DNA from: Armigeres subalbatus
Taxonomy: Eukaryota > Arthropoda > Insecta > Diptera > Culicidae
Reading direction: 5' to 3'
Assembly (NCBI RefSeq): GCF_024139115.2
Contig: NC_085141.1
Location: 243,403,047-243,467,046 of the forward strand
DNA length: 64,000 nt
The stretch's first letter is position 1; every line of letters starts with the position of its first letter. The notes under the pieces were generated by a model. The model saw nothing but the letters and a program-made list of their open reading frames with translations. It did no database searches and was not told the DNA's origin. Shown here in pieces: positions 34,620 to 45,481 of the stretch. The translations under genes were made by a program, and so were the position numbers.

Positions 34620-35695
34620 GAAATTTTCTAGATCGTAAACCATTTTCCGTTGGTCTTCCATACGCACCTTGTAGTTTCACAAACTACAATACATTTTTTT
34701 CGGCTACCTTTCAGACACACCTTATAGTTTTCTAAACCACAAACCGATCTTCCAGACGCGCATTATAATTTTGCAAACCACACACCCAGGGTTTGCAGAA
34801 ATCGCTCTCAATAGATAACGAACAACGATAAAAGAGAGGCAAAAACTGTTCCGAATCATAACAATCCATGATAACAAATTTATCAAACTTGTACAAGTGC
34901 GAAAAAAAACAGAATCGGATAGGCACCTCCCACAGAAAAATGGTGATTCTGGCTTTGTTTTTGCTCATTTCGTGTTGGTTACTGCACAGCTGTGTAGAGC
35001 AAGTTGAAATGCATCATCAGAGCCAGTGCTTCACGCATTTGGAGCTTTCTAAAAAAATTGATCATGGGATATAGCCTCCCGAATCAGTTCTCTATCATGA
35101 CAACTTGCGAAAAAAGTCTCTCGCGGGATGCTACATATCGTATATGTATACAGAGATGATAAGTGAGAGACTTGCTCTTTCTCTTTAGGATTCAATCCCT
35201 GCACACACCAATTTCTTACGGTCTTCCAGGCGAGGCTTCAATGTTCGTCAAACCACAAACCATTTTTCCAGCGGTCTTTCAGACGGGCCACCACAAATTT
35301 CCGACGGTATTCGAGACGCTTGTTGTGATTTAGAAAACCACAAACCATTTTCCGACAGACTTCGAGACGCATCTTGTGATTTAGCAAACTACAAACCATT
35401 TTTATAAAGACAGAATCACCGTCTTCGACCAGAAGTCGCACAGACTGAACACTTAACATCTAGCATGAGACAACGGACGACGGTCTTCCGACGGTCTTCG
35501 AGACGCGTCTTGTGATTAAGCAAACCACAAACCATTTTCCGACGGTCTTCGTGACGCGTCTTGTGATTTAGCAAACCACAAACCATTTTCCGACAGTCTT
35601 CGAGACGCGTCTTGTGATTAAGCAAACTACAAACCATTTTCCGACGGTCTTCGAGACGCGTCTTGTGATTTAGCAAACTGAAATATATCACTCGT
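34620..35695 (-). repeat. 51-bp tandem repeats in two blocks
   Basis: On the plus strand the unit reads CGACGGTCTTCGAGACGCGT, then CTTGTGATTA and AGCAAACCACAAACCATTTTC. Clear copies lie at 35480-35690 (four) and 35215-35400. Diverged ones extend back to about 34620. As 51 is divisible by 3, the minus strand stays open with a repeated 17-residue peptide (NHKTRLEDRRKMVCG). I think this is a side effect of the repeat length. Confidence 0.78.
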
Positions 35696-35759
35696 CACAG
35701 TTTATCCAGTTGATGAAATCAGCGACAGGATCCAAAAAATAGACAGGATCGCCAAATTG

Positions 35760-35929
35760 TGTGGCCCTAAATGACCGAAACGAAGCTATGACGGCGACTC
35801 TCCGTGGATGCGTGTGCACGCCGTGGAGGTCTGACTGGGAGAGGAAAAATCATGGCTTGCTGCTCGCCGATTGACACGCTGATGTGTGAATCTATTGTAA
35901 CACGCTGAAGGCATTTTACTCAAACCCCA
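35760..35929 (+). repeat. LTR-like direct repeat, right copy
   Basis: Matches 32771-32940 over the full 170 bp with about five differences. It ends CCCCA and is followed by CA, so TGTGG...CCACA inverted ends can be read here. No target-site duplication is evident outside the pair. Confidence 0.6.
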
Positions 35930-35989
35930 CATATTCCACAACAGAAAACTCGGATTTTTCATTTACTCTCGGAAATTTCAAAGTATTAA

Positions 35990-36171
35990 GGTTCCCCCAA
36001 ACACACGCGACGCGACAGCAGCGACGCGATTCTATCACTTGGCGACAGCGATTCTGTCGCCGTTGGTATGGAAGCGTAAATAGAACATTGCCTGCAGCGA
36101 CCCAACGACAGAATCGCTGCGACTAGTTGTCGCCGTCGCGGCGATGAAATCGCTTAGGTTTGGGGGAGCCT
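35990..36171. mobile_element. 182-bp MITE flanked by TTAA
   Basis: Terminal repeats GGTTCCCCCAAAC and GTTTGGGGGAGCC face inward. TTAA occurs at 35986-35989 and 36172-36175. Inside are GC-rich words (GCGACGCGA, GACAGCGATTCTGTCG). A TTAA target is characteristic of piggyBac-type elements, so a piggyBac-mobilised MITE is inferred. Confidence 0.62.
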
Positions 36172-36400
36172 TTAATCTTGATTACTCACCTACTCTGGCT
36201 CTAGAGAGGGATTTCTCAAGAATTTTATTGAGGTTAGCTCCTTCTCCATGAAAAAGATCTAGAAAATGGCCACGATACACCGGATCAAGAATCGAACTTA
36301 TGAGACAACTGAAAGTCTTTTGCAATGTTCCAGAAAATCAAAATAATATCGCTTAGTATGTCAAATTAAGTTTATTAAGATGCAACCAAATCCTTTTAAC

Positions 36401-36961
36401 TTATTTCTTTCCCAACAGGGAGCCCAACAGCGAGCTGCTTAGTGATGTGACGGATGTTGTGAGAGTGGTTACGTTAGCGACGGCATTGTTCAGTTCGGTA
36501 ACCAGAGTGCTTGATACTGAAGCTCCAGCAGCGACGATTTGGTTAACGATGGCGTTCACGTTGTTAAGAGCGGCCGACAATTGGTTGACGGCTGTGTTGA
36601 GATTCGGGTTTACAATGGATCCGATTAAAGAAAACGCGTTGCCAACGAGACCGGATACAGTCGATTGGGCATTACTAACAGCCGTTAGAGCTTCACTCAG
36701 AGCCGTATTCAAAGCAGTGTTGGAGGTAGTGACAACATTGCTCAAAGCACTGTTAAGCAAGCTTGTTACGTTCGTCAGTTGGCCCAGCAGAGTGCCGAGC
36801 AAGCTGGATAGTGTGTTGCCAATGTTCGTAAGCAATTGCGGGTTGGCAAGAGTGACCTGTAGATAACAATTACGGAAACATAATTTATTTCAATTTATAT
36901 TTATGGTACGTCTTACCCCCAAAAGGCACAGGCCAAAACCGATGATCAGCAAGTTTTTCAT
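36401..36961 (-). CDS. Secreted amphipathic protein, paralogue 2
   Basis: Exon 1 is 36917-36961, the intron 36857-36916 (60 bp, GTAAGA...ACAG), and exon 2 36401-36856. The polyadenylation signal on the minus strand is at 36371-36376. The 166-residue product begins MKNLLIIGFGLCLLGVTLAN, a signal peptide with cleavage likely near A19. The mature protein is cysteine-free, Asn/Ala/Ser-rich and helical in pattern, ending LLGSLLGKK. It carries a few unique changes (TNVTSLLNS, SEALTAVSNAQ). It is divergent with paralogue 3, and this pair is mirrored by paralogues 5 and 4. Function unknown. Confidence 0.87.
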
Positions 36962-37240
36962 TTTGTTAGTAGAAGTATCGGTGATTTTCTTGTCAAAACT
37001 GGAACTGCTTGAAATCAATTTGGGTTTCAGTATTTATAGCAAAACGTGTATCGAGAAATAATCTAACCTTAGAACCCATACAAACGAAATATTTTCTCAA
37101 ATATGTTTGCAACTTTCAATATCTTTCAGAAGAATGCATGGCATTATTGAAAGTATGACTGGGACAAATGACATGGCTTATAAACAATTAAAACGTATTT
37201 CGATTCAACATAGACGAATGAGACGACAATGGAGCATTGT
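36962..37240 (-). promoter_or_regulatory. Class A promoter of paralogue 2
   Basis: On the minus strand the palindromic box ACAATGCTCCATTGT (37226-37240) is followed by CGTCTCATTCGTCT. TATAAATA lies at 37031-37038, about 70 bp before the ATG. Confidence 0.7.
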
Positions 37241-37951
37241 AAAAGAATAGTTTGTTTTGAAGATAAAACGTTCCAAGGCTGCGCATAGAACATATATGTT
37301 GCGTAGATCATTTTCCAATAATGAACAAAACCGGCTTTCATTTGATTTGAATTTATGCTGCATTGTGCTCGAGAATTATTTTAATGTAGTTCATTATTTA
37401 TTGGAATGAAATACAAACACCACAACATATTGAATATTATTTCAAATAAACTTTCAATTTAACAATAACAGACCTTAGTATGGAATATAAAAGTAATAAT
37501 ACAAATTTAGATTTAAAAGAAGATGAACTTTATTTAATTTTGAAGGGCAATACGTGACTAACTTGTATTTCAATGGTCTTAAAAAAGTTTCTTCGTTACC
37601 TCTGGAATCTTAAATACTATTATCAACACATTTCCAAAGTTCTATTTAGCTCCAGAAATATTTCATTTTAATATATAATTGTTTTCTCCTACTACTCAAT
37701 AACCGACGTAAGTTAATTAATTAGATAATAAATTGCCCGATCAATTTTAATCAATCATAATGTGAAAACAACCCCGTAACATGGTATGATAAACAAAATT
37801 ATCATTCGTAGCCTTAAAAGGTATCTATTATATAATAAACACCTCATTGTCAATAACGCAATATTATAGAATTGAAGGTCATCAAAACATCTAGAATTGG
37901 AGCATCAAAACATGGTCAGATATGAATCGTAATACTATATTAGTTAGCCTA

Positions 37952-38154
37952 GTTGTGCTTCCAACAATGCTATGTATTCTTTTGTGAGATATTGATTTGC
38001 TAAGTAACATAATCTGTTTGAAGCATATTTTGTTTGCCTTTAAAAGGAAATGGGAGTATGGGTTTTGGAATCAAGCTCGCTATAAATACTACGTTCCGAG
38101 TTACTTTCAACCAGTTCCAGTTTTGAAGCTGTCATAGATACTTTTACTACCAAG
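37952..38154 (+). promoter_or_regulatory. Class B promoter of paralogue 3
   Basis: A conserved box, GTTGTGCTTCCAACAATGCT through TGTGAGATATTG, spans 37952-37994. TATAAATA is at 38081-38088. The leader ends TTTTACTACCAAG, different from class A. Paralogues 4, 6 and 9 share this arrangement. Confidence 0.68.
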
Positions 38155-38717
38155 ATGAAAAACTTGCTGATCATCGGTTTTGGCCTGTGCCTTTTGGGGG
38201 TGAGACATCTTACAAATGAAAATTTGAAATATAATTATCATTCCGTATTCGTCATTTGCAGGCCACTCTTGCCAATCCACAATTGCTTACGAACATTGGC
38301 AACACTCTATCCAGCTTGCTCGGCACTCTGCTAGGACAACTGTCTACTCTAACCAACTTGCTCAACAGTACTTTGAGCAATGTTGTCACTACCTCTAACG
38401 CTGCTTTGGCTACGGCTCTGAGTGAAGCTCAAACGGCTGTTAATAGTGCCCAATCGACTGTATCCGGCCTCGTTGGTAACGCTTTTTCTTTAATCGGTTC
38501 CGTTGTAAACCCAAATCTCAACACAGCCGTCAACCAACTGTCGGCCGCTCTTGACAACGTGAACACCATCGTTAGCCAAATTGTCGCTGCTGGAGCTTCG
38601 GTATCAGACACTCTGGTCACCGAGCTGAACAATGCCGTCGCTAACGTAACCGCTCTCACAACGTCCGTCGCATCACTAAGCAGCTCGCTGTTGGGCTCCT
38701 TGTTGGGTAAGAAATAA
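38155..38717 (+). CDS. Secreted amphipathic protein, paralogue 3
   Basis: Exon 1 is 38155-38199, the intron 38200-38261 (62 bp, GTGAGA...GCAG), and exon 2 38262-38717; AATAAA is at 38734. The 166-residue product starts MKNLLIIGFGLCLLGATLAN. It shares with paralogue 4 the variant QLSTLTNLLNSTLSNVV, the donor GTGAGA and the class B promoter, so these two are sister copies. The mature part is free of cysteine, with hydrophobic positions every 3-4 residues. The role is unknown; secretion is inferred from the signal peptide. Confidence 0.88.
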
Positions 38718-38944
38718 GTTAATAACACATCTTAATAAACATAATTGTGCATTTTGCAAATACCTTGTTTGATTGCCTTGGGTACCCTATTCGCTGTGAA
38801 AACCAGATTTCCGTCTTTTGGGTGAGTTCCAATATTGTAAAAGAAAACTCCAAGGATACAAAACCACCCTAAAATGTCATCGCTTCTTAAATAAAAAAGT
38901 TTGATATGCTCATGCTTCATGGCGTATTATAGGTCTAGATTGTC

Positions 38945-41085
38945 CGATTGCCTTGAAATGTTCAGGGAAGAAGCGTTCTCATGTCTATTTTTTGGTACAT
39001 GACTTGATTTGACCATGGTGCCAATCCGGCCGGATTTATTTAGGGGGGAGGGGAGTCCTGCGTCAGGTGCAGTCAAAAACGGGTCATTTTTTTAAACCAT
39101 TGATAAATGAACGAAAGTGCCCAGAATGTTGATGCAAACGTGATCAGTCATTATTGAGCAGCATCAGAAGTTATTTTTGATACAATTGAATCACCAGGAC
39201 ATGGTTCCGGATGTTCAGGGAACCTGCTTCCCTGGGGCAGTGAACACTTTTCAAGTGGTCTAAAAACCAGTCTTGCGACATATCAAACTTCATGATTTTA
39301 GAAGACAATCTCAATAGATGAGTTTTTGAAAATTTTTGGATACATTGGTCACGGTCGGAAGTGTTCCCGGGAGCCTGGTTTCCTCAAGGAAGTGGACAAA
39401 TTTTGATTAGCACCGAAACCCATCTTGCAACATATCAAACTCCATGATTCTGAAAGTCAAGTTCACTAGATGAGTTTTCAGAGGTTTGGACATATTGGCC
39501 ACGTCGGGAAGTGTTCTCGGGAACCTGGTTTTTTTCAAGGAAGCCATCAAATTTCGATAAGCTCTGAAACCTGTCTTGCGACATATCTGACATAATAATT
39601 TCGAAAGACAATATCAACAGATGTAATTTTGAGAGATCTTGGACACATTGGCCACGTGCGGTAGTGATCACAGGGACCTGGTTCCCTTTTTAGCTCCGAA
39701 ACCCATCTTGCGACATGTCAACCTCCATGATTTTAAAAGATAAGCTCACTAGATGAGCATTTAAAACGTTTTGGACACATTGGCCACGGCCGGAAGTGTT
39801 CCCGGGAACCTGGTTTCCTCATGTAATTGGATGAATTTCGATTAGCACCGAAACCCATCTTGCGACATATCCAACTCCATGATTTTGAAAGACAAGTCCA
39901 ATAGATGAGTTTTTCAGGGGTTTTAAACACGTTGGCGACGTCCGGAAGTGTTCCCAGGAGCCTGGTTCCCTCAAGAAAGTGGACAAATTTCACCTAGCAG
40001 CAACATCTATCTTGCGACATATCAAACTCCATGTATGAATTGTCACACTTCGGGCAACACCCCCCTCCCCCTCTAAGTGTTACGTAATGTATGGGTTCCC
40101 CCTTGTTGTTTTTAAAACATTGCTTGAATTTATGAAGAATTCAAGACAAAGCAAATCTGCTTATGGATTATTATAGGCCTTCTTCGGGAGTGAAGGTAAT
40201 ATGTGGGTTCTATACAGGACTCTACAAGGCTTGATGGCTTTCATAAGTCTTTCTCAAAACCAACATAAATTTTAACTAATGGTTTAATGTCATTTCCATT
40301 CTCTAGCTATTGGAAGTCGAAACATGGATCTGTAGTATTCTTGCGGATCTGAATAAATGGCAATTGTATAAAACCGAAAAAGCTATTAAGCCATTATAAA
40401 ACCTCTATAAAACTAGCAACTAGCACAATGCTTCTCTGAAGCATTGCAATTGTGACTTGGATTGATGACAACTCCATATTGTCAGTCTACACAAGGGATC
40501 GTAATGCTTCCTCATTCTCACGAGCAGAGATAGATTTTCGCCAAGAAATCATTGTGTAGGCTGATGAGAGATAATTATTTCTCACTCACTGTCAGTGCCT
40601 TGAAAAGTTGATTTGCTTGTTTTCTCGATTCATTCATACTTTTCGTGCCTTCAGCATTGCAAACAAGAGTAGCTTTAATGGAACAAAATACCTATCACCA
40701 ATAATCGATGTGATGTGGCTAGAATGTTATTTTTTGTTGGTGTTCTGGGTTCGAATCCCGTTGCGGTCATAAAGTTTTTATAAATGCAAACTGAAATTTT
40801 TCTGCGAAAAATGTACGAGGCGTAAGAATGATGAAAAGAAAAAAGAATTTCATCAAGTATGCACGATTTTCGTTAATTTTTCAGGCTTGTTCTAGAGAAA
40901 AAAGCAGTGAGTGAAAGATGTAACTCACCACAAACTTAGAAAAAAAGATTCTCCTCCGACGAAAACGAATATTTTGAACCTTGAGCTAACACAATTCTAA
41001 GATGGACTCTATACGGACTTGGGCTTGGGTTCCATCTGCCGTTCATCCAAACCTTTAACGATTCGCTGTACTGCTAGACGTATTA
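38945..41085. repeat. Spacer of the inverted duplication, with 152-bp tandem repeats
   Basis: About six copies of a roughly 152-bp unit lie at 39180-40035, marked by CATCTTGCGACATATCAAAC at 39271, 39423, 39574, 39706, 39858 and 40010 and by GGAAGTGTTCCCGGGA. One copy is about 20 bp short. 40040-40980 holds AT-rich sequence with no gene. A GGTTCGAATCCC box B-like word at 40748 may mark a tRNA-derived repeat. Confidence 0.7.
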
Positions 41086-41306
41086 TAACGCCATGAAGCA
41101 TGAGCATATCAAACTTTATTATTTAAGAAGCGATGACATTAATTTAGGGTGGTTTTGTATCCTTGGAGTTTTCTTCTATAATATTGGAACTCACCCCAAA
41201 GCCGGAAATCTGCTTTTCACAGCAAAGTGGGTACCCAAAGCAATCAAACAAGGTATTTGCAAAATGCACAATTGTGTTTATTAAGATGTGGTCAAATCCT
41301 TTTAAC

Positions 41307-41869
41307 TTATTTCTTACCCAACAGGGAGCCCAACAGCGAGCTGCTAAGTGATGCGACGGACGTTGTGAGAGCGGTAACGTCAGCAACGGCATTGTTCAGC
41401 TCGGTAACCAGAGTGCTTGATACTGAAGCTCCAGCAGCGACGATTTGGTTAACGATGGCGTTCACGTTGTCAAGAGCGGCCGACAATTGGTTGACGGCTG
41501 CGTTGAGATTTGGGTTTACAACGGAACCGATTAAAGAAAATGCGCTACCAACGAGGCCGGATACAGTCGATTGGGCACTATTAACCGCCGTTTGAGCTTC
41601 ACTCAGAGCCGTAGCCAAAGCAGCGTTAGAGGTAGTGACAACATTGCTCAAAGTACTGTTGAGCAAGTTGGTTAGAGTAGACAGTTGTCCTAGCAGAGTG
41701 CCGAGCAAGCTGGATAGAGTGTTGCCAATGTTCGTAAGCAATTGTGGATGGGCAAGAGTAGCCTGTAAATCACGAATACGGAATGATAATTATATTTTAA
41801 ATTTTCATTTATTAGATGTCTCACCCCCAAAAGGCAAATGCCAAAACCAATGATCAGCAAGTTTTTCAT
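41307..41869 (-). CDS. Secreted amphipathic protein, paralogue 4
   Basis: Exon 1 is 41825-41869, the intron 41763-41824 (62 bp), and exon 2 41307-41762. The polyadenylation signal lies at 41277-41282 on the minus strand. The 166-residue product starts MKNLLIIGFGICLLGATLAH, with Ile replacing the usual Leu in the signal peptide. It is the mirrored twin of paralogue 3, with the same QLSTLTNLLNSTLSN segment. It differs by few residues in the mature part (GSAFSLIG, NLNAAVNQ). Divergent with paralogue 5. Function unknown. Confidence 0.87.
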
Positions 41870-42069
41870 CTTGGTAGTAAAAGTATCTATGACAGCTTCA
41901 AAACTGGAACTGGTTGAAAGTAACTCGGATTGTAGTATTTATAGCGATCTTGCTTCCAAAACTACTCCCGTTTCCTTTCAAAGGCAAACAAAATATGTTT
42001 CAAACGGTTTATGTTACTCAGCAAATCAATATCTCACAAAAGAATACATAGCATTGTTGGAAGCACAAC
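41870..42069 (-). promoter_or_regulatory. Class B promoter of paralogue 4
   Basis: TATAAATA on the minus strand is at 41936-41943. The class B box is at 42027-42069 (plus-strand reading AATATCTCACAAAAGAATAC, then AGCATTGTTGGAAGCACAAC). Confidence 0.68.
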
Positions 42070-42786
42070 TGGGCTAACTAATATAGTATTACGATTCATA
42101 TCTGACCATATACTATGTTTTGATGCTCCAATTCTAGATGTTTTGATGACCTTCAATTCTATAATATTGCGTTATTGACAATGAGGTGTTTATTATGTAA
42201 TAGATACCTTTTAAGGCTACGAATGATAATTTTGTTTATCATGCCATGTAATGGTTATGTTTTTACATTATGATTGATTTGAATTAATCGGGAAATTTAT
42301 TATCTAATTAATTAAATTACGTCGGTAATTGAGTCGTAGGAGAAAACAATTATATATTAAAATGAAATATTTCTGGAGCTAAATAGAACTTTGGAAATGT
42401 GTTGATAATATTATTTAAGATTCCAGAGGTAACAAAGCAACTTTTTTAAGACCATTAAAATACAAATTTGTCACGTATTGCCCTTCAAAAATAAATAAAC
42501 TTCATCTTCTTTTAAATCTAAATTTGTATAATTACTTTTATATTCCATACTAAGGTCCGTTAATGTTAAATTGAAAATTAATTTGAAAAAACATTCAATA
42601 TGTTTGGTGTTTGTATTTCATTCCAAAAAATAATGTACTACATTAAAAGGATTCTCGAGCACAATGCAGCATAAATTCAAATCAAATGAAAGCCGGTTTT
42701 GTTCATTATTGGAAAATGATCTACGCAACATATATGTTCTATGCGCAACCTTGGAACGTTTTGACTACAAAACAAACTATTCTTTT

Positions 42787-43063
42787 ACAATGCTCCATTG
42801 TCGTCTCATTCGTCTATGATGAATCGAAATACGTTTTAACTGTTTATAAGCAATGTCATTAGTCCCAGTCATACTTTCAATAATGCCATGCATTATTCTG
42901 AAAGATATTAAAAGTTGCAAACACATTTGAGAAAATATTTCGTTTGTATGGGTTCTAAGGTTAGGTTATTTCTCGATACATGTTGCTATAAATATTGAGA
43001 ACCAAATTAGTTTCCAGCAGTTCCAGTTTTGACAAGAAAGTTACAGATACTTCTACTAACAAA
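42787..43063 (+). promoter_or_regulatory. Class A promoter of paralogue 5
   Basis: ACAATGCTCCATTGT begins at 42787, followed by CGTCTCATTCGTCT. TATAAATA is at 42987-42994, 77 bp before the ATG. CAGTTCCAGTTTTGAC about 30 bp after the TATA box is a plausible start region. Confidence 0.72.
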
Positions 43064-43624
43064 ATGAAAAACTTGTTGATCATCGGTTTTGGCCTGTGCC
43101 TTTTGGGGGTAAGACGTACCATAAATATAAATTGAAATAAATTATGTTTCCGTAATTGTTATCTACAGGTCACTCTTGCCAGTCCGCAATTGCTCACGAA
43201 CATTGGCAACACTCTATCCAGCTTGCTCGGCACTCTGCTGGGCCAACTGACGAACGTAACAAACTTGCTCAACAGTGCTTTGAGCAATGTTGTCACTACC
43301 TCTAATGCTGCTTTGGCTACGGCTCTGAGTGAAGCTCAAACGGCAGTTAATAATGCCCAATCGACTGTGTCCGGCCTCGTTGGTAACGCTTTTTCTTTAA
43401 TCGGTTCCGTTGTAAACCCGAATCTCAACACAGCCGTCAACCAATTGTCGGCCGCTCTTAACAACGTGAACGCCATCGTTAACCAAATCGTCGCTGCTGG
43501 AGCTTCAGTATCAAGCACTCTGGTTACCGAGCTGAACAATGCCGTCGCTGACGTAACCGCTCTCACAACGTCCGTCGCATCACTAAGCAGCTCGCTGTTG
43601 GGCTCCCTGTTAGGAAAGAAATAA
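43064..43624 (+). CDS. Secreted amphipathic protein, paralogue 5
   Basis: Exon 1 is 43064-43108, the intron 43109-43168 (60 bp, GTAAGA...ACAG), and exon 2 43169-43624; AATAAA is at 43649. The 166-residue product starts MKNLLIIGFGLCLLGVTLAS. The mature chain has very few charged side chains, chiefly Glu in SEAQ and TELN, Asp in AVADV and the terminal KK. Otherwise it alternates Leu/Val/Ala/Ile with Asn/Ser/Thr in a 3-4 rhythm, as in amphipathic helices. It is the mirrored twin of paralogue 2. Similarity extends 3' to about 43836. Function unknown. Confidence 0.88.
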
Positions 43625-43844
43625 GTTAAAAGGATTGGGCTGCATCTTAATAAACTTAAATTGACATACTAAGCGAAATTAGTTTGATTTTCTGGAACAT
43701 TGCAAAAGACTTTCAGTTGTCACATGAGTTCGATTCTTGATCCGGTGAATCGTGGTTATTTTCTAAATTACTTTTATGAAGCTAAACTCAATAAAATTCG
43801 TGAGAAATCCCCCTCCAGAGCCAGAGTAGGTGAGTAGCCAAGAA

Positions 43845-44097
43845 AAGTGAGGAGTGAGAAGTGAGACGTCTCACTCTTCATCTTTCTCTTCTGACTGTAA
43901 AAAGTGAGAAGCGTGAAGTGAGTAGTGATCTGTGAGTAGTAGTAGAGATCTCTCACTTCTCACTCCTCATTGCTCACTTCTTACTGTGAAAAGTGAGCAG
44001 TGTGAAATGGCTAGTCTCACTACTCACTTCACGCTTCTCACTTTTTTCAGTGAGAAATGAGGAGGAATGATAATTGAGACGTCTCACTTCTCACTTG
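43845..44097. mobile_element. Fold-back element, copy 1 (AGTGAGAAATGAGG family)
   Basis: Nested inverted words GTGAGAAGTGAGACGTCTCAC and AGTGAGAAGCGTGAAGTGAG face their complements across the element. Two related copies lie at 48885-49070 and 51334-51510. It has no coding content. Confidence 0.6.
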
Positions 44098-44099
44098 CG

Positions 44100-44940
44100 A
44101 AGTGCATATTTATAAAATAGGCCCAACGTAAGCAGCATATTATGTCTTTATGGTGTATGGGTCCTGGAAATTGTAACAAAATCGTTTTATGAAACTTAAC
44201 ATGTTATTGGATTTCCTTACAATTGTGTTAATATTTAATTGTAGAAGGCTTTTGGTACACCATGTATGAAATAGAATTATTTCGTTTTTAAATGTTACAT
44301 TATCCTCGGCAGTTTTAATTAGGTCCCCGGTTACGAGAAATAAGAACTGGTAATGTTTTTTGTCTATATTAAATCTAATTTTACACTCCCATCGAGAAGT
44401 GAAATGCTGTATATTATAACCTCAGCAACCTCACAAAAAAAAATCCCCCGAAGACGGGTGTTGAACCTGGACCCTCCACACTCAGCGTATCTCGACTGAT
44501 GCGCTAACCATCTGGACTATATACCAGATGAGGAAAGATGCTATCATAGTCTACGTTGCATGATATGTTGGTGTAACAATCATAATGTAATCTCAAGTGG
44601 AAGGGTAATAAGGGACAGCAAAGAGTGATACGAGTGGAATAGGCATCAAGCAAATTGATGTCCTGTTCCGTCATTAAACTAAATGGAATAGGGAAGATTG
44701 TGTGGGTCGAAGTAATATTGCTGTCCACTGTCATATACTTGTTCTAGGAGGAACCAACGAGTTCACTTAGATGTATTGATCGAAACCAAATACATAAACC
44801 AACTTAATACAATGAGCTAGCATAATAACTATGACATTCTCTGATCTGTTTGCATGCGAGATTTGGATACAAAACACTTAATACAAAGAATGTCACACAA
44901 AATTGTTTTGGGTGTATAGATCGTAAAAAGCCAGACATGA
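44100..44940. other. Intergenic DNA with a tRNA-like sequence
   Basis: On the minus strand, 44445-44520 reads GTCCAGATGGTTAGCGCATC (box A-like) and later GGTCCAGGTTCAACACCC (box B-like, one mismatch from consensus). It is probably a tRNA-derived repeat or tRNA pseudogene rather than a working tRNA gene. Nothing else is recognised in this stretch. Confidence 0.35.
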
Positions 44941-45181
44941 ACAGTCACGGAGGTGACTAGGTTCGATTCCAGGTCCGGTCTAGGAAATTTTCGGGTTTGA
45001 TATTTTCTCGACTTCCCTGGGCACAAAAAAATCATCGTGTTAGCCTCATGATATACGAATGCAAAAATGGTAACTTGGCTTGGGAACCTTGCGGTTAATA
45101 TCTGTGGAAGTGCTAAAAGATCACTAAGCTGCGAAGCGGTAATGTCCCAGTGGAGGATGTTATGCCAATAAGAAGAAGAAC
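44941..45181 (+). mobile_element. Degraded Feilai-type SINE
   Basis: Box B-like GGTTCGATTCCAGG, TCGACTTCCCTGGGCA, CTCATGATATACGAATGCAA and a final AAGAAGAAGAA match the two full-length SINEs. The head is diverged and target-site duplications are not clear. Confidence 0.7.
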
Positions 45182-45481
45182 AATTCGGTAAATAATTCCT
45201 AATCCATTTAGGGAAACGGTTCGGCACTTCATCCCATAGCTCCTATTTCCATCCCATCAAAAACAAAGCTATGAAAAGGAATTTTGTTTGTTTCTTATTT
45301 TTGTGATTATTTTGTGAGATTGGTGCCGTATTTCTTTGTTTTGCGATGAGATGAATATATGTTCAGTGAGATGGAAATCGGAACAGTTCCCCTATTTGTT
45401 TTTTTTTTCTGCGATTTCAAACAATTAAGAAATGATCAGCATGAGTAGTAACAGCTGTTCTTTCATTAGCTTATAAGTTGA

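Noticed and set aside
35215..35691. Minus-strand frames with a 17-residue repeated peptide
   Set aside because: A 51-bp repeat keeps frame automatically. Start and end are not gene-like and the copies differ without sign of coding constraint.
38429..38728. Conserved antisense open frames (76-159 codons) opposite every copy of the gene family
   Set aside because: They overlap exon 2 exactly and are conserved because the sense gene is. The sense frame has the signal peptide, intron, TATA box and polyadenylation signal, and the antisense frame has none of these.
44445..44520. tRNA gene on the minus strand
   Set aside because: Box A and box B can be recognised, but box B deviates from consensus and I cannot draw a proper cloverleaf with an acceptor stem. 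A tRNA-derived repeat is more likely.
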